Shown here: positions 43,656 through 54,455 of the stretch, in pieces | Position numbering within the stretch: position 1 is the first letter of the stretch | How the letters are laid out: each line of letters opens with the position of its first letter | Source of the DNA: Mycoplasma ovis str. Michigan | Lineage (GTDB): Bacteria > Bacillota_I > Bacilli_A > Mycoplasmatales > Mycoplasmoidaceae | NCBI RefSeq assembly: GCF_000508245.1 | Contig: NC_023062.1 | Location: forward strand, 124,001 to 188,000 | Direction: 5' to 3' | Length of the DNA stretch: 64,000 nt | Translations under genes and position numbers: made by a program | Notes under the pieces: model-generated | What the model was told of the DNA's origin: nothing | The model's database searches: none | What the model saw: only the letters and a program-made list of their open reading frames with translations

Positions 43656-43776
43656 AATTAAGGTTTTGGAGTTAACTTGGTAACCGACCTAAATTTACTA
43701 TCTTTTAATAGTTTTAAATCGTTGTTTTTAAGCCATCTTTCCTTTTTAAAGATATTTGTAAAGTTTCATTAGTTTA

Positions 43777-44433
43777 ATGAGTAGCCTTTTTGTAAGAAGT
43801 CTTAAATGATTCGGAGGATTAGGAGCAGTTTCAACTATCCCGTTATCATTTTCTTTTGCATAAAAAAATATGTCTCTGGTGGGGGCAGAAATTAAACAAC
43901 AAGAAAAAATTTCGGTCGAGACAAAAGCTTCTGTCAATCCAATGGAGGAGGCAATGAAGATGATAGGTGATGTACAATCAGGCCAACAAACCAAATCTAC
44001 TAAAGGATGTTTCTGATTGTCTGATAGTGGTGGACATAGACTATTTATCTGTGCTAATAATTTAGAATCCTCCAACAGTTCACTATTTCTATTTAGCTAT
44101 AAATGAAAAGAAAAAGAAACTAAAAAGGTTGTGAAAATAACTCAGAAGATCGGTCATTCCAATTCCCAACCTATTTTAATGCAATTTGAAAATGGGGACA
44201 ACGAGAATTTGCCAAGAGAAGCTAGCACTTCACTCGCCTCTCTGTGAAAAGAATGAAAAGGTTCTGACTTTTCCACCTCTAGCTGTAAGTTAACCGGAGA
44301 TAATGGAAGCCCTGCCAACTACTCTTTGACATGTCCAAATCCCAAAACACAACCACAAACCCCTTCAACTTGAACCAAAAAAGTTTCAAGAAATGATATG
44401 ACCCTTTCAGACAATTCTTCAACTAAAAAATAG
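43777..44433 (+). pseudogene. Array member 7: in-frame TAA after signal segment
   Basis: ATG 43777 with signal segment LKWFGGLGAVSTIPLSFS, TAA at 43861-43863, then ATG 43870 in the same frame and family body (PMEEAMKMIG, KGCFWLSD, LFICAN, FLFSYKWK, CKLTGDN, YSLTC) to TAG 44431-44433. A remnant G5 run follows the stop. The body alone could be made from ATG 43870 without a signal, so it is treated as inactivated. Confidence 0.55.
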
Positions 44434-44547
44434 AATTTTTGTTTTAGTTAATTAATCTCTAAAAGTACTAGAAAGTAATTTATTTTTCAGAAATAATTAG
44501 AAAAATTTCAAATTAGTTTTTAGTAGTTTTAGTCCTTCAAATACAAA

Positions 44548-45915
44548 GTGTCTCGCTGATTTTCAAAAATACATTTAGAGCTCCCAAGGGCAGGGGGTTG
44601 GCCTTTTATTAAAGATCCTATACATGGAGAAATAACATTTGAGGGAAGTTCTTTTTGACTGTATTCTCTTCTGAATACAGTTGAATTTCAAAGGTTAGGA
44701 GAAATTAGTCAATTGGGTTTTTTAAAAGAGAATTTTCCAGGAGCAACTCACACAAGGCTCTCGCACTCTCTAGGTGTTTATGCCTTAACTTCTAAGTTCA
44801 TTAATCACTTTCTCTCTTTAGGTGATTTAAGTGCTAACGAAGACCAATTGGAAATTGATTTATGTTTATGTTCCGCTTTGCTTCATGATATCGGCCATGG
44901 ACCTTTTTCACATTTTTTTGAGCAATTTTTACCAGATTTTTCTCATGAACAAATGACTAAACAACTTATTTTGAATCAAAATTCAAAACTATATAAGTTG
45001 TTAGTGGAAAGATCTAAGGTTTATGGAAAAGAAGATAGTTTTTTTCCAGAAGAGATAGTCAAGATTCTCTCAAAAGAAAGTGGTAGAGAGTGAATAGAGG
45101 AATTAATATCTTCCAAAATAGATGTAGATAGACTTGACTATCTATTAAGAGATAAATACTTTTGCGGTAGCTTTACTCTCTCAATAGATCCGAACTTAAT
45201 TATTAAGTGGACTAGATTAATGAAACTTAATGGAAAAAGAAAGCTTTGCTTTCTTGAAAAAACTAATTATCAAAGATGTTCTTTGTTATTGTCTAGGGAT
45301 TATATGCATAAGGAGATTTATGGAAACTTATCTGCATTTTCATATCAGGTGATGATACTAGCGATTCTTAGGGAATGAAAAAAGATTTTTAAGAGTAACA
45401 AATTCAATAGAAATAGTTTTTATGATTTAGTCTTTCCATTGTTTTTTGAAGAACCTCAAAAGTGAAAGATCTCAGAATTTCTGAAATTAAATGATTGCAG
45501 TTTGTTGTCTAGAGTTAATGAACTATTTTTGGACTTAGAAAAAGATAGTTCGGGTTCAAAAACCTTATATTCTTTGTTATTGCTTTTCAAAGGATATCCT
45601 GAAGAAAGCCAGCATATCTTATTGAGAATGAAGACAGAGGAATTAGTAAATTTTCAAAAGTTTGCAAATAATTCTTCCGAACTAGAAAAAGACATTGTTT
45701 TAATTACAGAGATTTTTTCTCTAATTTCAGAATCGGATGAAATTAGCAGAACACAAACTTTAGATTATTTAGATTGAGAGAGCAAGGAATTTAAGCAGGT
45801 GGAATTAATATTGCCGGAGACAAAAAAGGAAACAACACGTTTTGTATTAATCACAAAAAATCTTCAAAATCAATGAATAGAATTTAAAGTTAGAAATGAG
45901 CAAACTTTAAGTTAG
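44548..45915 (+). CDS. HD-superfamily phosphohydrolase (dNTPase-like, COG1078 type)
   Basis: GTG 44548, 455 residues. FIKDPIHGEITFE, EFQRLGEISQLGF, GATHTRLSHSLGV and LLHDIGHGPFSHFFE form the HD motif, with DVDRLDYLLRD downstream. The family hydrolyses nucleoside triphosphates or related phosphoesters; substrate not readable. UGA=Trp throughout. It follows the variable array and precedes rpoE by 13 bp, in the order often seen with rpoE in mollicutes. Confidence 0.85.
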
Positions 45916-45928
45916 ATTTAATTTTTTT

Positions 45929-46465
45929 ATGAAGCACAGCGCGAGAGAATTAATGGATATTGCTTATGACACAGCAAAAGAAAGTTTTGGTAAAGATAGT
46001 TTTAATTTTGCTGCCTTGTGGGCAAAGACTTGATCTAAGGCTAAGGACTTTAGGAAAGATAGTATAGAGAATTGAATTGGAGCCTTCTATACTGAGCTTT
46101 TAATAGATCCTAGGTTTGTTTATGTAGGTACACACCAATGAAGGTTGAGAGAGTTTATGGATTACACAGAATACTTAAGAGAAATTGGTAAAAGAGCACA
46201 AGATGTTAATAAATACAGCGATCCCGAAGATGCTGAAGGAGATTCAAAAGATAAGGCAGATGCTAAGACAACAGGCAGAAAGAGAGGGCCTAGAAAGAAA
46301 AAGGAAGTGGTTGTTGAAACACAAGAAGCAGAAGGTTTAATGGATACTGAACCTGCAACTGAAGATGAAGCACCTGAAACAGAAGAGGTGAACCTAGATG
46401 AAGATATAGAAAGAACTACTGTTTTGAATCCAGAATCTGAAGATGATGAAGACAGTTACGATTAA
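45929..46465 (+). CDS. rpoE: RNA polymerase delta subunit
   Basis: ATG 45929, 178 residues. The HARE/ASXL-type N-terminal domain (SARELMDIAYDTAKE, FNFAALWAKTW, FYTELLIDPRFVYVG, WRLREFMDY) is followed by a highly acidic tail (about 70 residues, Asp/Glu-rich) typical of delta, interrupted by a basic GRKRGPRKKK stretch. It modulates RNA polymerase recycling. UGA=Trp three times in the N-terminal domain. Confidence 0.9.
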
Positions 46466-46474
46466 ACAATAAAT

Positions 46475-46562
46475 TGGTGCTCTTACCCAGAGTCGAACTG
46501 GGACGATATCAAATATCAGTAGCTCTTGAGGCTACCGTGTCTGCCTATTCCACCATAAGAGC
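46475..46562 (-). tRNA. tRNA-Leu (CAA)
   Basis: An 88-nt minus-strand cloverleaf with long variable arm and encoded CCA. The anticodon stem GTAGC/GCTAC encloses loop CTCAAGA (anticodon CAA), and the acceptor GCTCTTA pairs with TAAGAGC. Confidence 0.92.
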
Positions 46563-46615
46563 CTATATTTAGATTAAACTATTAGTTTTGTTTTTGGAAA
46601 AATTTAGCAAGGACT

Positions 46616-47161
46616 ATTAAAAACTCTAAAAATCACCTACTAAACGAAGAAATACAGGGAGATTCTTTTAGACTTGTAGAGGAAAATGGAATTTCAGCAA
46701 TTGTTAACAGAGAAGAAATGTTTTCCATTGCCAAACAAAAACAATTAGATTTAGTATTAATTAACAATAAGGCGAATCCGCCAGTAGTTAAATTACTAGA
46801 TTACGAATTATTTCTTAGAGAGCAGACAAAACTTGTTAATCAATCTGCCAAAAAGGAAAAAGTTAAGTCTGCATCTAAGCAAAAATCTATTATTTTGAAG
46901 TTAAAGATAGATGAGCACGATCTTAAGTGAAAAGTTAAGAAAACAAAAGAGTGATTGGGTTCTGGAGAAAAAGTTCAATTAATCATCAGAACTCCTTATG
47001 AAGATTCTGATAGCAAAGAGATATTGGCAAAAAGTTTATTTGAAAAATTTAGTGATTTAGTAAAGGAAGAGGGAAAATCTCCAGAACCATTAAAAAGAAT
47101 GAGCCCTTCACAATATGCTTGTGTTTTTCAACCAATCTCAGAAAATAAAAAATCAAACTAA
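46616..47161 (+). CDS. infC: Translation initiation factor IF-3
   Basis: 181 residues from the rare start ATT 46616, preceded by AAGG four bases upstream. Two-domain layout: N-terminal NEEIQGDSFRLVEENG, IAKQKQLDLVLIN, PPVVKLLDY, then C-terminal KLKIDEHDLKWKVKK, GEKVQLIIRTPYE, RMSPSQYACVF. AUU starts are a conserved feature of infC that IF-3 itself represses, so autoregulation is likely. rpmI and rplT, its usual partners, do not follow. Confidence 0.93.
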
Positions 47162-47167
47162 GAGCTA

Positions 47168-48118
47168 TTATTTCTTAAAAATTTTCTCAATATCTTCTGA
47201 TTTACAGTTTTCAGAATCGCCATTCGGGCAATGTTCTTTTCCACATTGAGTAGAATCTCCCTTGGAACAACAACAATAACTTTTAGGCACTAATTTGAAA
47301 TCATTTTGTAATCCTTTAGTTTCCAAGAGAATGTTTTTAATAAATGCTTTTAGATCAGATTTTTGGTCTATATCGTTTGAACTAAAAACTAAGTTGAGTT
47401 CTTTTTGTAATTTTGGAGATTGTTGTTCTTTGCCATTTTGACCCTGCAATTTGATAGTTTGATAATCAGAGAATAAATCTTTGTTTAATTCATAAAAAGA
47501 GGTGGGAAAAAAAATAAGAGAATCCAAATAACTTTCTCTCAGGAACTTCTCTAGTGCTAAGAAGTTATTTTCCGGAGCCTCTTGTACCTGTATTTTTAAA
47601 GTCTGACCTTTATCTATTGTTGTCTTGTTTATGTTAGATCTCTCTTGCCCTCCCTCTCTCATTCAGAGAATTAGATTTTGGCAATCATTATTTGATTCCT
47701 CAAATAATTTCTTGAGAAATTCAGAGTTATTTTGACCATTTTGTCCACCATTACCATTCGTTAAACTCAACTGATTACATTTAGATCCCTTCTTAAAAAC
47801 TAAAGAAATAGGGTCCGTTGCCAGTTGTAATTCCTTTCGACCGTTATTACTTCCATTAGAATCCAAAAGTGAAGTTAGCGCTAAATCAGAACTTTTGTCA
47901 CTTAAAGATTCTTTTCCTCCCGTAGATCCTGTTGGAATAACACTAATTACTGCATTTGTTTTTTGTTTTTTGACTAAGTGTTTAATTGGCTCAAATAAAG
48001 AACCACTCCCCTCTAAACTAATTACTTTTAATTCTCTATCTTGCGATCACAAGAGAGGAAAAATTGTTGCCGGAGGGGCAACAAAAAAACCTAAGGTAGT
48101 TAAAAGCCTAGCTTTCAA
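47168..48118 (-). CDS. pstS: PstS-like phosphate-binding protein with Cys-rich tail
   Basis: TTG 48118 to TAA, 316 residues. The N-terminus is a signal segment (ARLLTTLGFFVAPPATIFPLL). VISLEGSGSLFEPIKHL and VIPTGSTGGKESLSD, then SDLALTS and ATDPISLVFKKG, resemble the phosphate loop of PstS. The last 30 residues carry six Cys (SYCCCSKGDSTQC ... EHC ... ENC), which is not part of PstS and could bind metal or form disulfides. No pstCAB nearby; phoU is at 14500. Identity is moderate. Confidence 0.55.
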
Positions 48119-48154
48119 GTACCTTGATTATTACAATCAATTTAATTTTTAGTT

Positions 48155-49039
48155 ATGTCTAATAAAGAATTAATAGCAAAACTAAGAAAAGAAACTTTAG
48201 CACCCTTTTCCTCTTGCATTAAGGCTTTAGAAGAAGCGAATAATAATTTTGAGGAAGCTAAAAAGCTTCTGTTTAAAAAAAGTATTTTAAAAACAAAAAC
48301 AAGTGATAAAGGTGACGAAGCGTTACCAGAAGGAAAACTTTTGGCCGTTGGAACAAAAGATTTTTCTTTTTCAACTATAGTTCACTTAAGAGCTCAAACA
48401 GATTTTGTAACTAATTCAAAATCCTTTGTATCTTTACAAAGAGAAATAGGTGATATGATTTTGAAAGAATTTCAAAAACAGTCAGAATTTTCTGCTTCTA
48501 CGATAGATCCGGCAGAACTATTAATGATTAAGTCTTCGAGAGACAATATTACTGTTGATGAAAAGATTGCCTCTATTTCATCAATCACTAAAGAAGAAAT
48601 AAAGTTGGGAGAATGTTGAGTTTCTCCTAGAAAACCAGATTATTTCACTTTGTCTTATACTCACTACAACTTCAAATTAGCAGCCTCATTAACTCTAAAA
48701 ACCGGTTCTAAAAAATTGTCAGACTTTAATGAACAAGACTTAAAGGAAATAAGAAGACTAATCATTCACTTGGCAGGAACAGATTTTCTATTTTTGACAA
48801 AAGATGATGTAACTCAAGAATGAATCAGCAAAGAGAGTGAAGTACTTAAAGAAAGCATGTTAAAGAAAAATCCTAATTTGAAAAATGTCGAACAAATAGT
48901 TGAAAAACAAATACCTAAAAGAATTGCAGAAGTTACATTTACAGAACAAACATTTATATTAGATCAATCAACAAAAATGTCTTCCATTTTGTCTAAATTT
49001 GACCTAACACCTATTTGAGTAAAGAAGATTTCAATTTAA
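48155..49039 (+). CDS. tsf: Elongation factor Ts
   Basis: ATG 48155, 294 residues. N-terminal UBA-type LIAKLRKETLAPFSSCIKAL, EEANNNFEEAKKLL, then QTDFVTNSKSF (family TDFVAxN) and an EQTFILDQS C-terminal coil. It exchanges nucleotide on EF-Tu. UGA=Trp in the second half. rpsB, the usual upstream partner, is absent; a pstS-like gene is divergent 36 bp upstream. Confidence 0.93.
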
Positions 49040-49055
49040 AACAATAGCTATTTAA

Positions 49056-50300
49056 TTACTTAGAGTTAAGGTTTAGTCTTAGGTGTGCCTCTAAAAATCC
49101 TTGATCAATTATTACCACTTCATCTAGATATTCTCTAATTTGTTCTATATCGTGATGAATCATAATAATGGTCACTCCCCTTTCAGTTTGTAAAAACTTT
49201 AAGTAATCCAAAACCATTATTCGACTTTTAATATCCAAGAAGTTAAGAGGTTCATCTAACACAATAATTTTTGTTCCTTGGGCTATAGATCTGGCAATTA
49301 TTGCCTTTTGTCTATTCCCTCCAGAGAGGGCATTGAGAGATTTGCCAGATTCTTTTTCAAGCCCTAATTCCTGAATGATTGAATAAATTCTTTTTTCTTT
49401 CTCTTCTTTGGAGAACTTTGAAGTTATTAATCCTTCGCTAGGAGCAAAACCTACAGAAATAAAGTCAAACAATGAAATATCTTGATACATAATTGAATGT
49501 TGCGGTATATATGCAACATTTCTGGCAAAGGATTTAATGGAGATGTCTTGTAAATTTTTACCTATTCAATAGACTTGTCCTTCATAATTTGATAACAAAT
49601 TCACAATTATTTTTGCTATAGTACTTTTTCCAGAACCATTTCTACCCACTACAGCAATAAATTTTTTAGACATCAAGCTTAAATTAATAGATTGGATTAA
49701 TTTTTCCTTGTTTTTATTGGCAAGATATTTAGATCACTTTTGAGATATTTTTTCCCTCTTAGCAAGGAATTTATATATTGGGTAAAAAGCTGAAGAAAAA
49801 GTTTTATAAGAAAAAGATAGATTTGAGATTACTAATAGTTTTTTAGAACTAGAAAGAGAAATTTCAGGGAATGCAGTTTTTAATAATGGAGTTTTGAAGT
49901 TTATTTCTAAAGAATTTTGATTCATTTGATCTCATGATTTAACTGGTAATGATTGAATAGCATATTTCATAAAAACTAATCCCAATGGATTTAGTAAGCC
50001 CTCTATTCAAAAAAAGAACTTAAATAAATTGCTGATATTTAAGTTGGAGGTATAGATTTTTAGAAGAAAGATAATTTTGAATAAAAAAAGTAATCCAATA
50101 ATTACTAAGAAAAAGATCTTTCATCTTTCAATAAATCCAAAAGAAGGGAGAGAAAAAGAGCTTAAATAATTGAAAGATAATCAAATTAGAAATAAACTGG
50201 CAATTGATCAATGGGTCACTGTGGCCCATTTGAGACTTAATTTAAATGGAAAATTTCTCCAAGAATTTAAAAGAAGTGAAAAGTAAAGTTTAATAGCCAA
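49056..50300 (-). CDS. ABC ATPase with N-terminal membrane region (importer component 2)
   Basis: TTG 50300 after TAA, 414 residues. About 130 N-terminal residues include two or three hydrophobic stretches (WSIASLFLIWLSF, IFFLVIIGLLFLFKIIFLL). Then an ATPase: GRNGSGKST, YIPQHSIMYQDISL, LNALSGGNRQKAIIARSI and IVLDEPLNFLDI, with H-switch IMIHHD. FecE-type. It is the last gene of the 49-55 kb minus-strand operon, 25 bp after the other fused ATPase. Two different ATPases imply a heteromeric importer. Confidence 0.75.
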
Positions 50301-50325
50301 TTAGAGAGGAATTTAATATTCTTTC

Positions 50326-51783
50326 TCACTTGCTTTCAGAAAGATCTAAATCATAGAGTTCATTTAAGAATTTCGGCTTTAAAACTTTTCCTGTCTTAGA
50401 AAATTTTTGCAATATTCCATTTTTAATTGCAATTATCTGGGAAGATAATTGAGATATTTCTGCAAAATTGTGAAGGTTGGCAATAACAATTTTTTTGGAA
50501 TCTTTCAATTCTTTAAAGAAGGAAATTAAAAAAATTTTGTTTTCTATATCTAAGTGTGTTGTCGGCTCATCCAAGAGAATTATTTCAGCTTCTTTGATCA
50601 TTATGCTAGCCAAAATAACTTTTTGTCTCTGCCCTCCAGACAGTTCTCCCATTCTAGAATATCGAAAATCTTCTAGTCCACACTTTTTCATTGCCTCCAA
50701 TACTTTGAGGTGATCTTCTGCAGTTGCCTTTTGAGTTCTTTTCAGAAAAATAAATCTGGAATAGAGTAAGAAATCATAAATAGGAGTATCTGGTTGAATT
50801 TCCAACTCCTGAGGAATATATACAACTCTTTGCCATAGAGATTTTCTTGGTATTAATTGAATTGGCTTTCCACCTACTTGAACTTTTCCTGAACTTGATT
50901 CCAAAATTCCTCCAATGTTTTTCAATAAAGTTGTTTTTCCAGCCCCATTGGGTCCTATGATGGAATAGAATTCACCCTTTTTCAATTTCAAGTTAATATT
51001 CTTTAGTATCTTGTAGTCTGCCTTAGAAAAGCTCAGATTGGATAATACGATTTCTGACTTAGAGTTATCAGAACTTAGAAATTGATAACTATTGGATTTG
51101 TTTTGAATTTGTGGTTTGTAAATCTGTTTTCCAGCTAGCCTTAGGAGTTTAACTCTAAGGAAACGCAAGTATGCTCATCCAAATATGTTGGTAATTGAGT
51201 AAAAGAGAATCCACTTAATCTTCTCTTTTTTATTTAATTTGCGATCTAGGAATATGAAAAATATTGAAGCAATTAGAGAAATAGTAAATATTGATTCAAT
51301 AATTAGTCCAAAAATTCCTATTTCTATTCAATTGTTAAAAGAAAAGAATTTTTCTTTAAATGGAGCAAAATGTTGGTAGATTTGCTGCTGTTGCTCTTGT
51401 TCTCCTGAATTTATTGTTTCCGGTTCAATTAGAGTTTTTCAATCTAAGTCCTTAAAGAAAGAATTCAATAAATTCTTTAGTTTGGGGAGATATGCCAAGG
51501 AGGAAGTAATCATTGAGCCTGAATTTTGCGCTTGAGAATCAATTTTCGCAAGAGTTGGTTCAGGCATTAGTTGAATTTGACTAATTGTTTTTCTAAGATA
51601 AGAGAGACTTCCTGAAGAGTAAATTAAATTTCAAGAGCTGAAGTCAGACGGTGATGTTGTTTTCATAAATTCATCTTGCTTAAGTGTTTGAAAGTTTGAT
51701 TGAATTTGTTGAGTAATCTGATTCAAACCAATTCCAGAAGTTATACAGCCTAAAGAGCAAATAGATAAAGTTAAGAATTTCAT
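50326..51783 (-). CDS. ABC ATPase fused to signal segment and extracellular domain
   Basis: ATG 51783 overlaps the permease stop by 3 bp; 485 residues. A signal-like N-terminus (FLTLSICSLGCITSGIGL) precedes a polar region to about residue 160 (Gln-rich patch near 135) and a hydrophobic segment IFGLIIESIFTISLIASIFF. An FecE-type ATPase follows from about residue 240: GPNGAGKTTLLKNI, YIPQELEIQPDTPI, LSGGQRQKVILASI, IILLDEPTTHLDI. A surface domain tied to an ATPase is unusual; the N-terminal part might replace a separate binding protein. That is speculative. Confidence 0.7.
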
Positions 51784-52805
51784 TAGAGATTTTTGTTTTT
51801 AAGTAATAACACCAAGAAAATTGGAGTTATTATGGCAGTCGAAAATATTCCAATAGGAACATTTTGAGCTAGATTTACTGATAAGAAAGTAGCTAAAACT
51901 ACCAGTAAAGCTCCAATAATAAAGCTAGCTATTACATTAGAAGATGCTTTATTGCCGAACAGAAATATTGAAATATGGGGAGCTATTATTCCTAACAGTG
52001 AAATAGTTCCAACTAAAGCACTTTCAATCCCAGCTAATAAAGCAATAGCTCCAAATAACATAATTCTTAACCTGTGAACTTTTATTCCCTGAGATGTTGC
52101 ATAATCCTCTCCAATTTCCATAAGTTCTAGTTCTCTTCTAAAAATTCAGATAGTAATTGAGATGATTGCAATTAGCAAGAATGAAACTATAGTGGATATT
52201 CTTCACTCAGGAAATATGGAAATATTACTAATGTCTGGAAGTTTTCCATAACTATAGTTGGAAATTTCTACAGATATTTGTTGTGAGTTATCTTTGTTTT
52301 GAGTTATGAAACTCAAAATAGCTACACTAATTGCTTCACAAAGAAATTGGAAGACAATTCCAGAAATTACAAATGATTTAGAGGATTTCTTTTTCTTAGA
52401 TAGTCAATAAACTATTGCAGTACCAAAAATAGATGCAAACAAAGAAATTATTGGCAAGACCGCCTTTAAAAAGGGAAGAGAAGACTTTTCTCCATCAAAG
52501 TTCAAGAAAATAAAAATGCTTATCGCAATGATATTTAGAGACCCTATTCCCAGCAAAGAAATGTCGGCCAATGGGTTTTTGGTTAACTTTTGTAACATTA
52601 ATCCCGATACCCCTAATGCTCCTCCGCTGAAAATTGCTAAAAAGTATTGCCATAATCTAGGATTTAAGGCTTTATAGGAAAAGTCATATTTTCAATTGAA
52701 TGTGAAAAGAGTAAAAAAAGAAGCTGATAAAAGAACTAAAACTAAACAAATTCACTTAGAAAGCTCATTTTGTGCCCTAATTTGTAGAGCTCCCGCCCTA
52801 CTCAA
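51783..52805 (-). CDS. FecCD-family ABC permease 2
   Basis: TTG 52805, 340 residues with about nine hydrophobic segments. GGALGVSGLMLQKLTKNPLADISLLGIGS is the family core; LVGTISLLGIIAPHIS is the second conserved helix. Transports iron-siderophore, haem or cobalamin in the family; substrate unknown. Stops in TAATG shared with the ATPase gene. UGA=Trp. Confidence 0.85.
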
Positions 52806-52840
52806 TTAGTGTGAAAAATTACAGGAAAAACAGACTTTCA

Positions 52841-53971
52841 TTATTTCTTGATCAAAAATAGTAGAAATGTGGCACCTAAAGCCACAATTAAATTCGAACT
52901 AGAAATATAAGGTACAAAAGAGTTAATAGTTATTGCTAAAAGCAATAAGCAAATAGAGATCATAGTTGAAACAGGAATTATTTGTTCATATTTTCTGGTT
53001 CTCAAAACCTTTCTAGCGATATGCGTGCTGATTAAGCCCAAAAAAGCAATATTTCCAACTAAGTTAATAGTTAAAGTGTTACAACACAAGATAATTAGGT
53101 AACCAATAAATTGCAGTAACTTTACATTGACTCCCAATGAAAAGGCTTGATCAAAACCTAATTCTGCTAGATTTAAGTTTTTTGCTAATAATCTAGTTGA
53201 AAGTAAGAGAATTAATGCAATTGGAAATGCAATTTGAATTAATGGATATTGGGAGGGAAATAAATCATAGATATTTTCAGCCCCTCCCATTGCCAAAGCA
53301 AATGATGTTTTCAAAGATACTTCACTATATTCCTTTATTAGGTGAACAGCAGTTCGAAAAAAAATATTTAGCACCAATCCAAAAAGTATCAACATAGTAC
53401 AGAAATTCTGCCTTTCTCAAACAGGATTTCTGTTAAATAGGAACAGTATTAAGGAGAAAACAATAAATGAAAAGAATAATGAAACTACAAAATAAGCTCA
53501 GTAATAATTTCCAATACTGGCTCCTAAAAAAGCCTTTAAGATAATTAATCCAAATGCAGCTCCATCCATCATTCCTAAAGTGGAACTGTCTGCCAGCGGA
53601 TTTTGCAGTAAGGATTGAGAAATATTTCCTGAAATTGCCAATAAAGTTGCTGCAATAGCAGAGGCAATGAGAATTCAGGAGATTCTTTGATATGACAAAA
53701 AGCCAATACCTTCTGTTTCTTTTCCGCCTTGTGCTGGAGCTCTAAAACCAAAAAAAGGAGATAGTATTTGCTCTAAATCTCATTTCTCAATATTTCTGGA
53801 AAGATTCAAAAATATTAGGGAAATAGATATGAGTGAAAGAAGTAGAATTAAAACTTTCTTATTTGAGAGAAGTGAATTTCAGTTAAATTGCTTATGGTTT
53901 AACTCTTTGGATAGTTTGAAATTGTATATATATTCTGCAGGCCTACAATAGGCCTGAAGAATGTTAGACAT
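52841..53971 (-). CDS. FecCD-family ABC permease 1
   Basis: ATG 53971, 376 residues, about ten hydrophobic segments. AISGNISQSLLQNPLADSSTLGM matches the permease core; the second, LVGNIAFLGLISTHIARKVL, is also present. The 48-residue cytoplasmic N-terminus is longer than usual. A perfect GC-rich palindrome lies in codons 6-11 (53938-53956). The start overlaps the end of the FMN-reductase-like gene by 8 bp. With permease 2 it probably forms a heterodimer. Confidence 0.85.
53938..53956. promoter_or_regulatory. Perfect GC-rich hairpin in permease 1 leader codons
   Basis: CAGGCCT ACAAT AGGCCTG, 7-bp stem with 5-nt loop, lies in codons 6-11 of the permease and 8 bp before the FMN-reductase stop. 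It may limit permease translation; not shown. Confidence 0.35.
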
Positions 53972-54443
53972 ATTTTTTTATTTGTTGAATAATTTCTTGT
54001 TGTTCGGTTTTCGGGGTGTAATTTAAAAAGATTATTTGGCTCGCCCCTAAGGAGCTAAAAGTTCATGAGACAATTTGCTTAAATTCAGATTCTCCTATTT
54101 TTGTTTGACTAACTCCTACAAGTATTAATCTCTTGGAGTGAAATATTTTTCTTGAACTTATACTGCACCAATCCAACACATTTTTCATAAAACCTGAAAA
54201 ATTGTAGTTGTATTGCGGAAATACAAAAATTAGTATTTGGTGTTCTTTTATTTTTTCTACTAAGAAAGAAATTGTAGGTGGAAATTCATTTTTCTCTATT
54301 ACTTCATTACTAATAAGGGGAATATTTTCTGATGAATTTAAGTAAATAGCCCAAGTCAAAAGCTCTCTCGAAAGAACCTCGGATAAAGCAAAACTTTTAG
54401 ATTTTTTACTATTACTTCCGCAAATAATTAACTTCTTTAACAA
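53964..54443 (-). CDS. NADPH-dependent FMN reductase-like flavoprotein
   Basis: ATG 54443, 159 residues; flavodoxin-like fold: LIICGSNSKKSKSFALS phosphate loop, then IFVFPQYNYNFSGFMKNVLDW, the family PEYN-like substrate loop with Gln at the second position. Family members reduce FMN or metal chelates. First gene of the transporter operon, so ferric or other metal reduction linked to uptake is plausible but inferred. UGA=Trp. Confidence 0.75.
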
Positions 54444-54455
54444 AGTTTCTAAATA

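Noticed and set aside
43746-44075. Minus-strand ORF of 109 codons
   Set aside because: It is antisense to array member 7, which has the family body in the plus frame.
40512-44433. CRISPR-like array
   Set aside because: Repeats are full diverged genes with signal segments, not short direct repeats with spacers; none were seen elsewhere either.
50205-50230. Partial palindrome near AATGGG...CCCATT
   Set aside because: Imperfect and inside a hydrophobic coding segment; no regulatory context.
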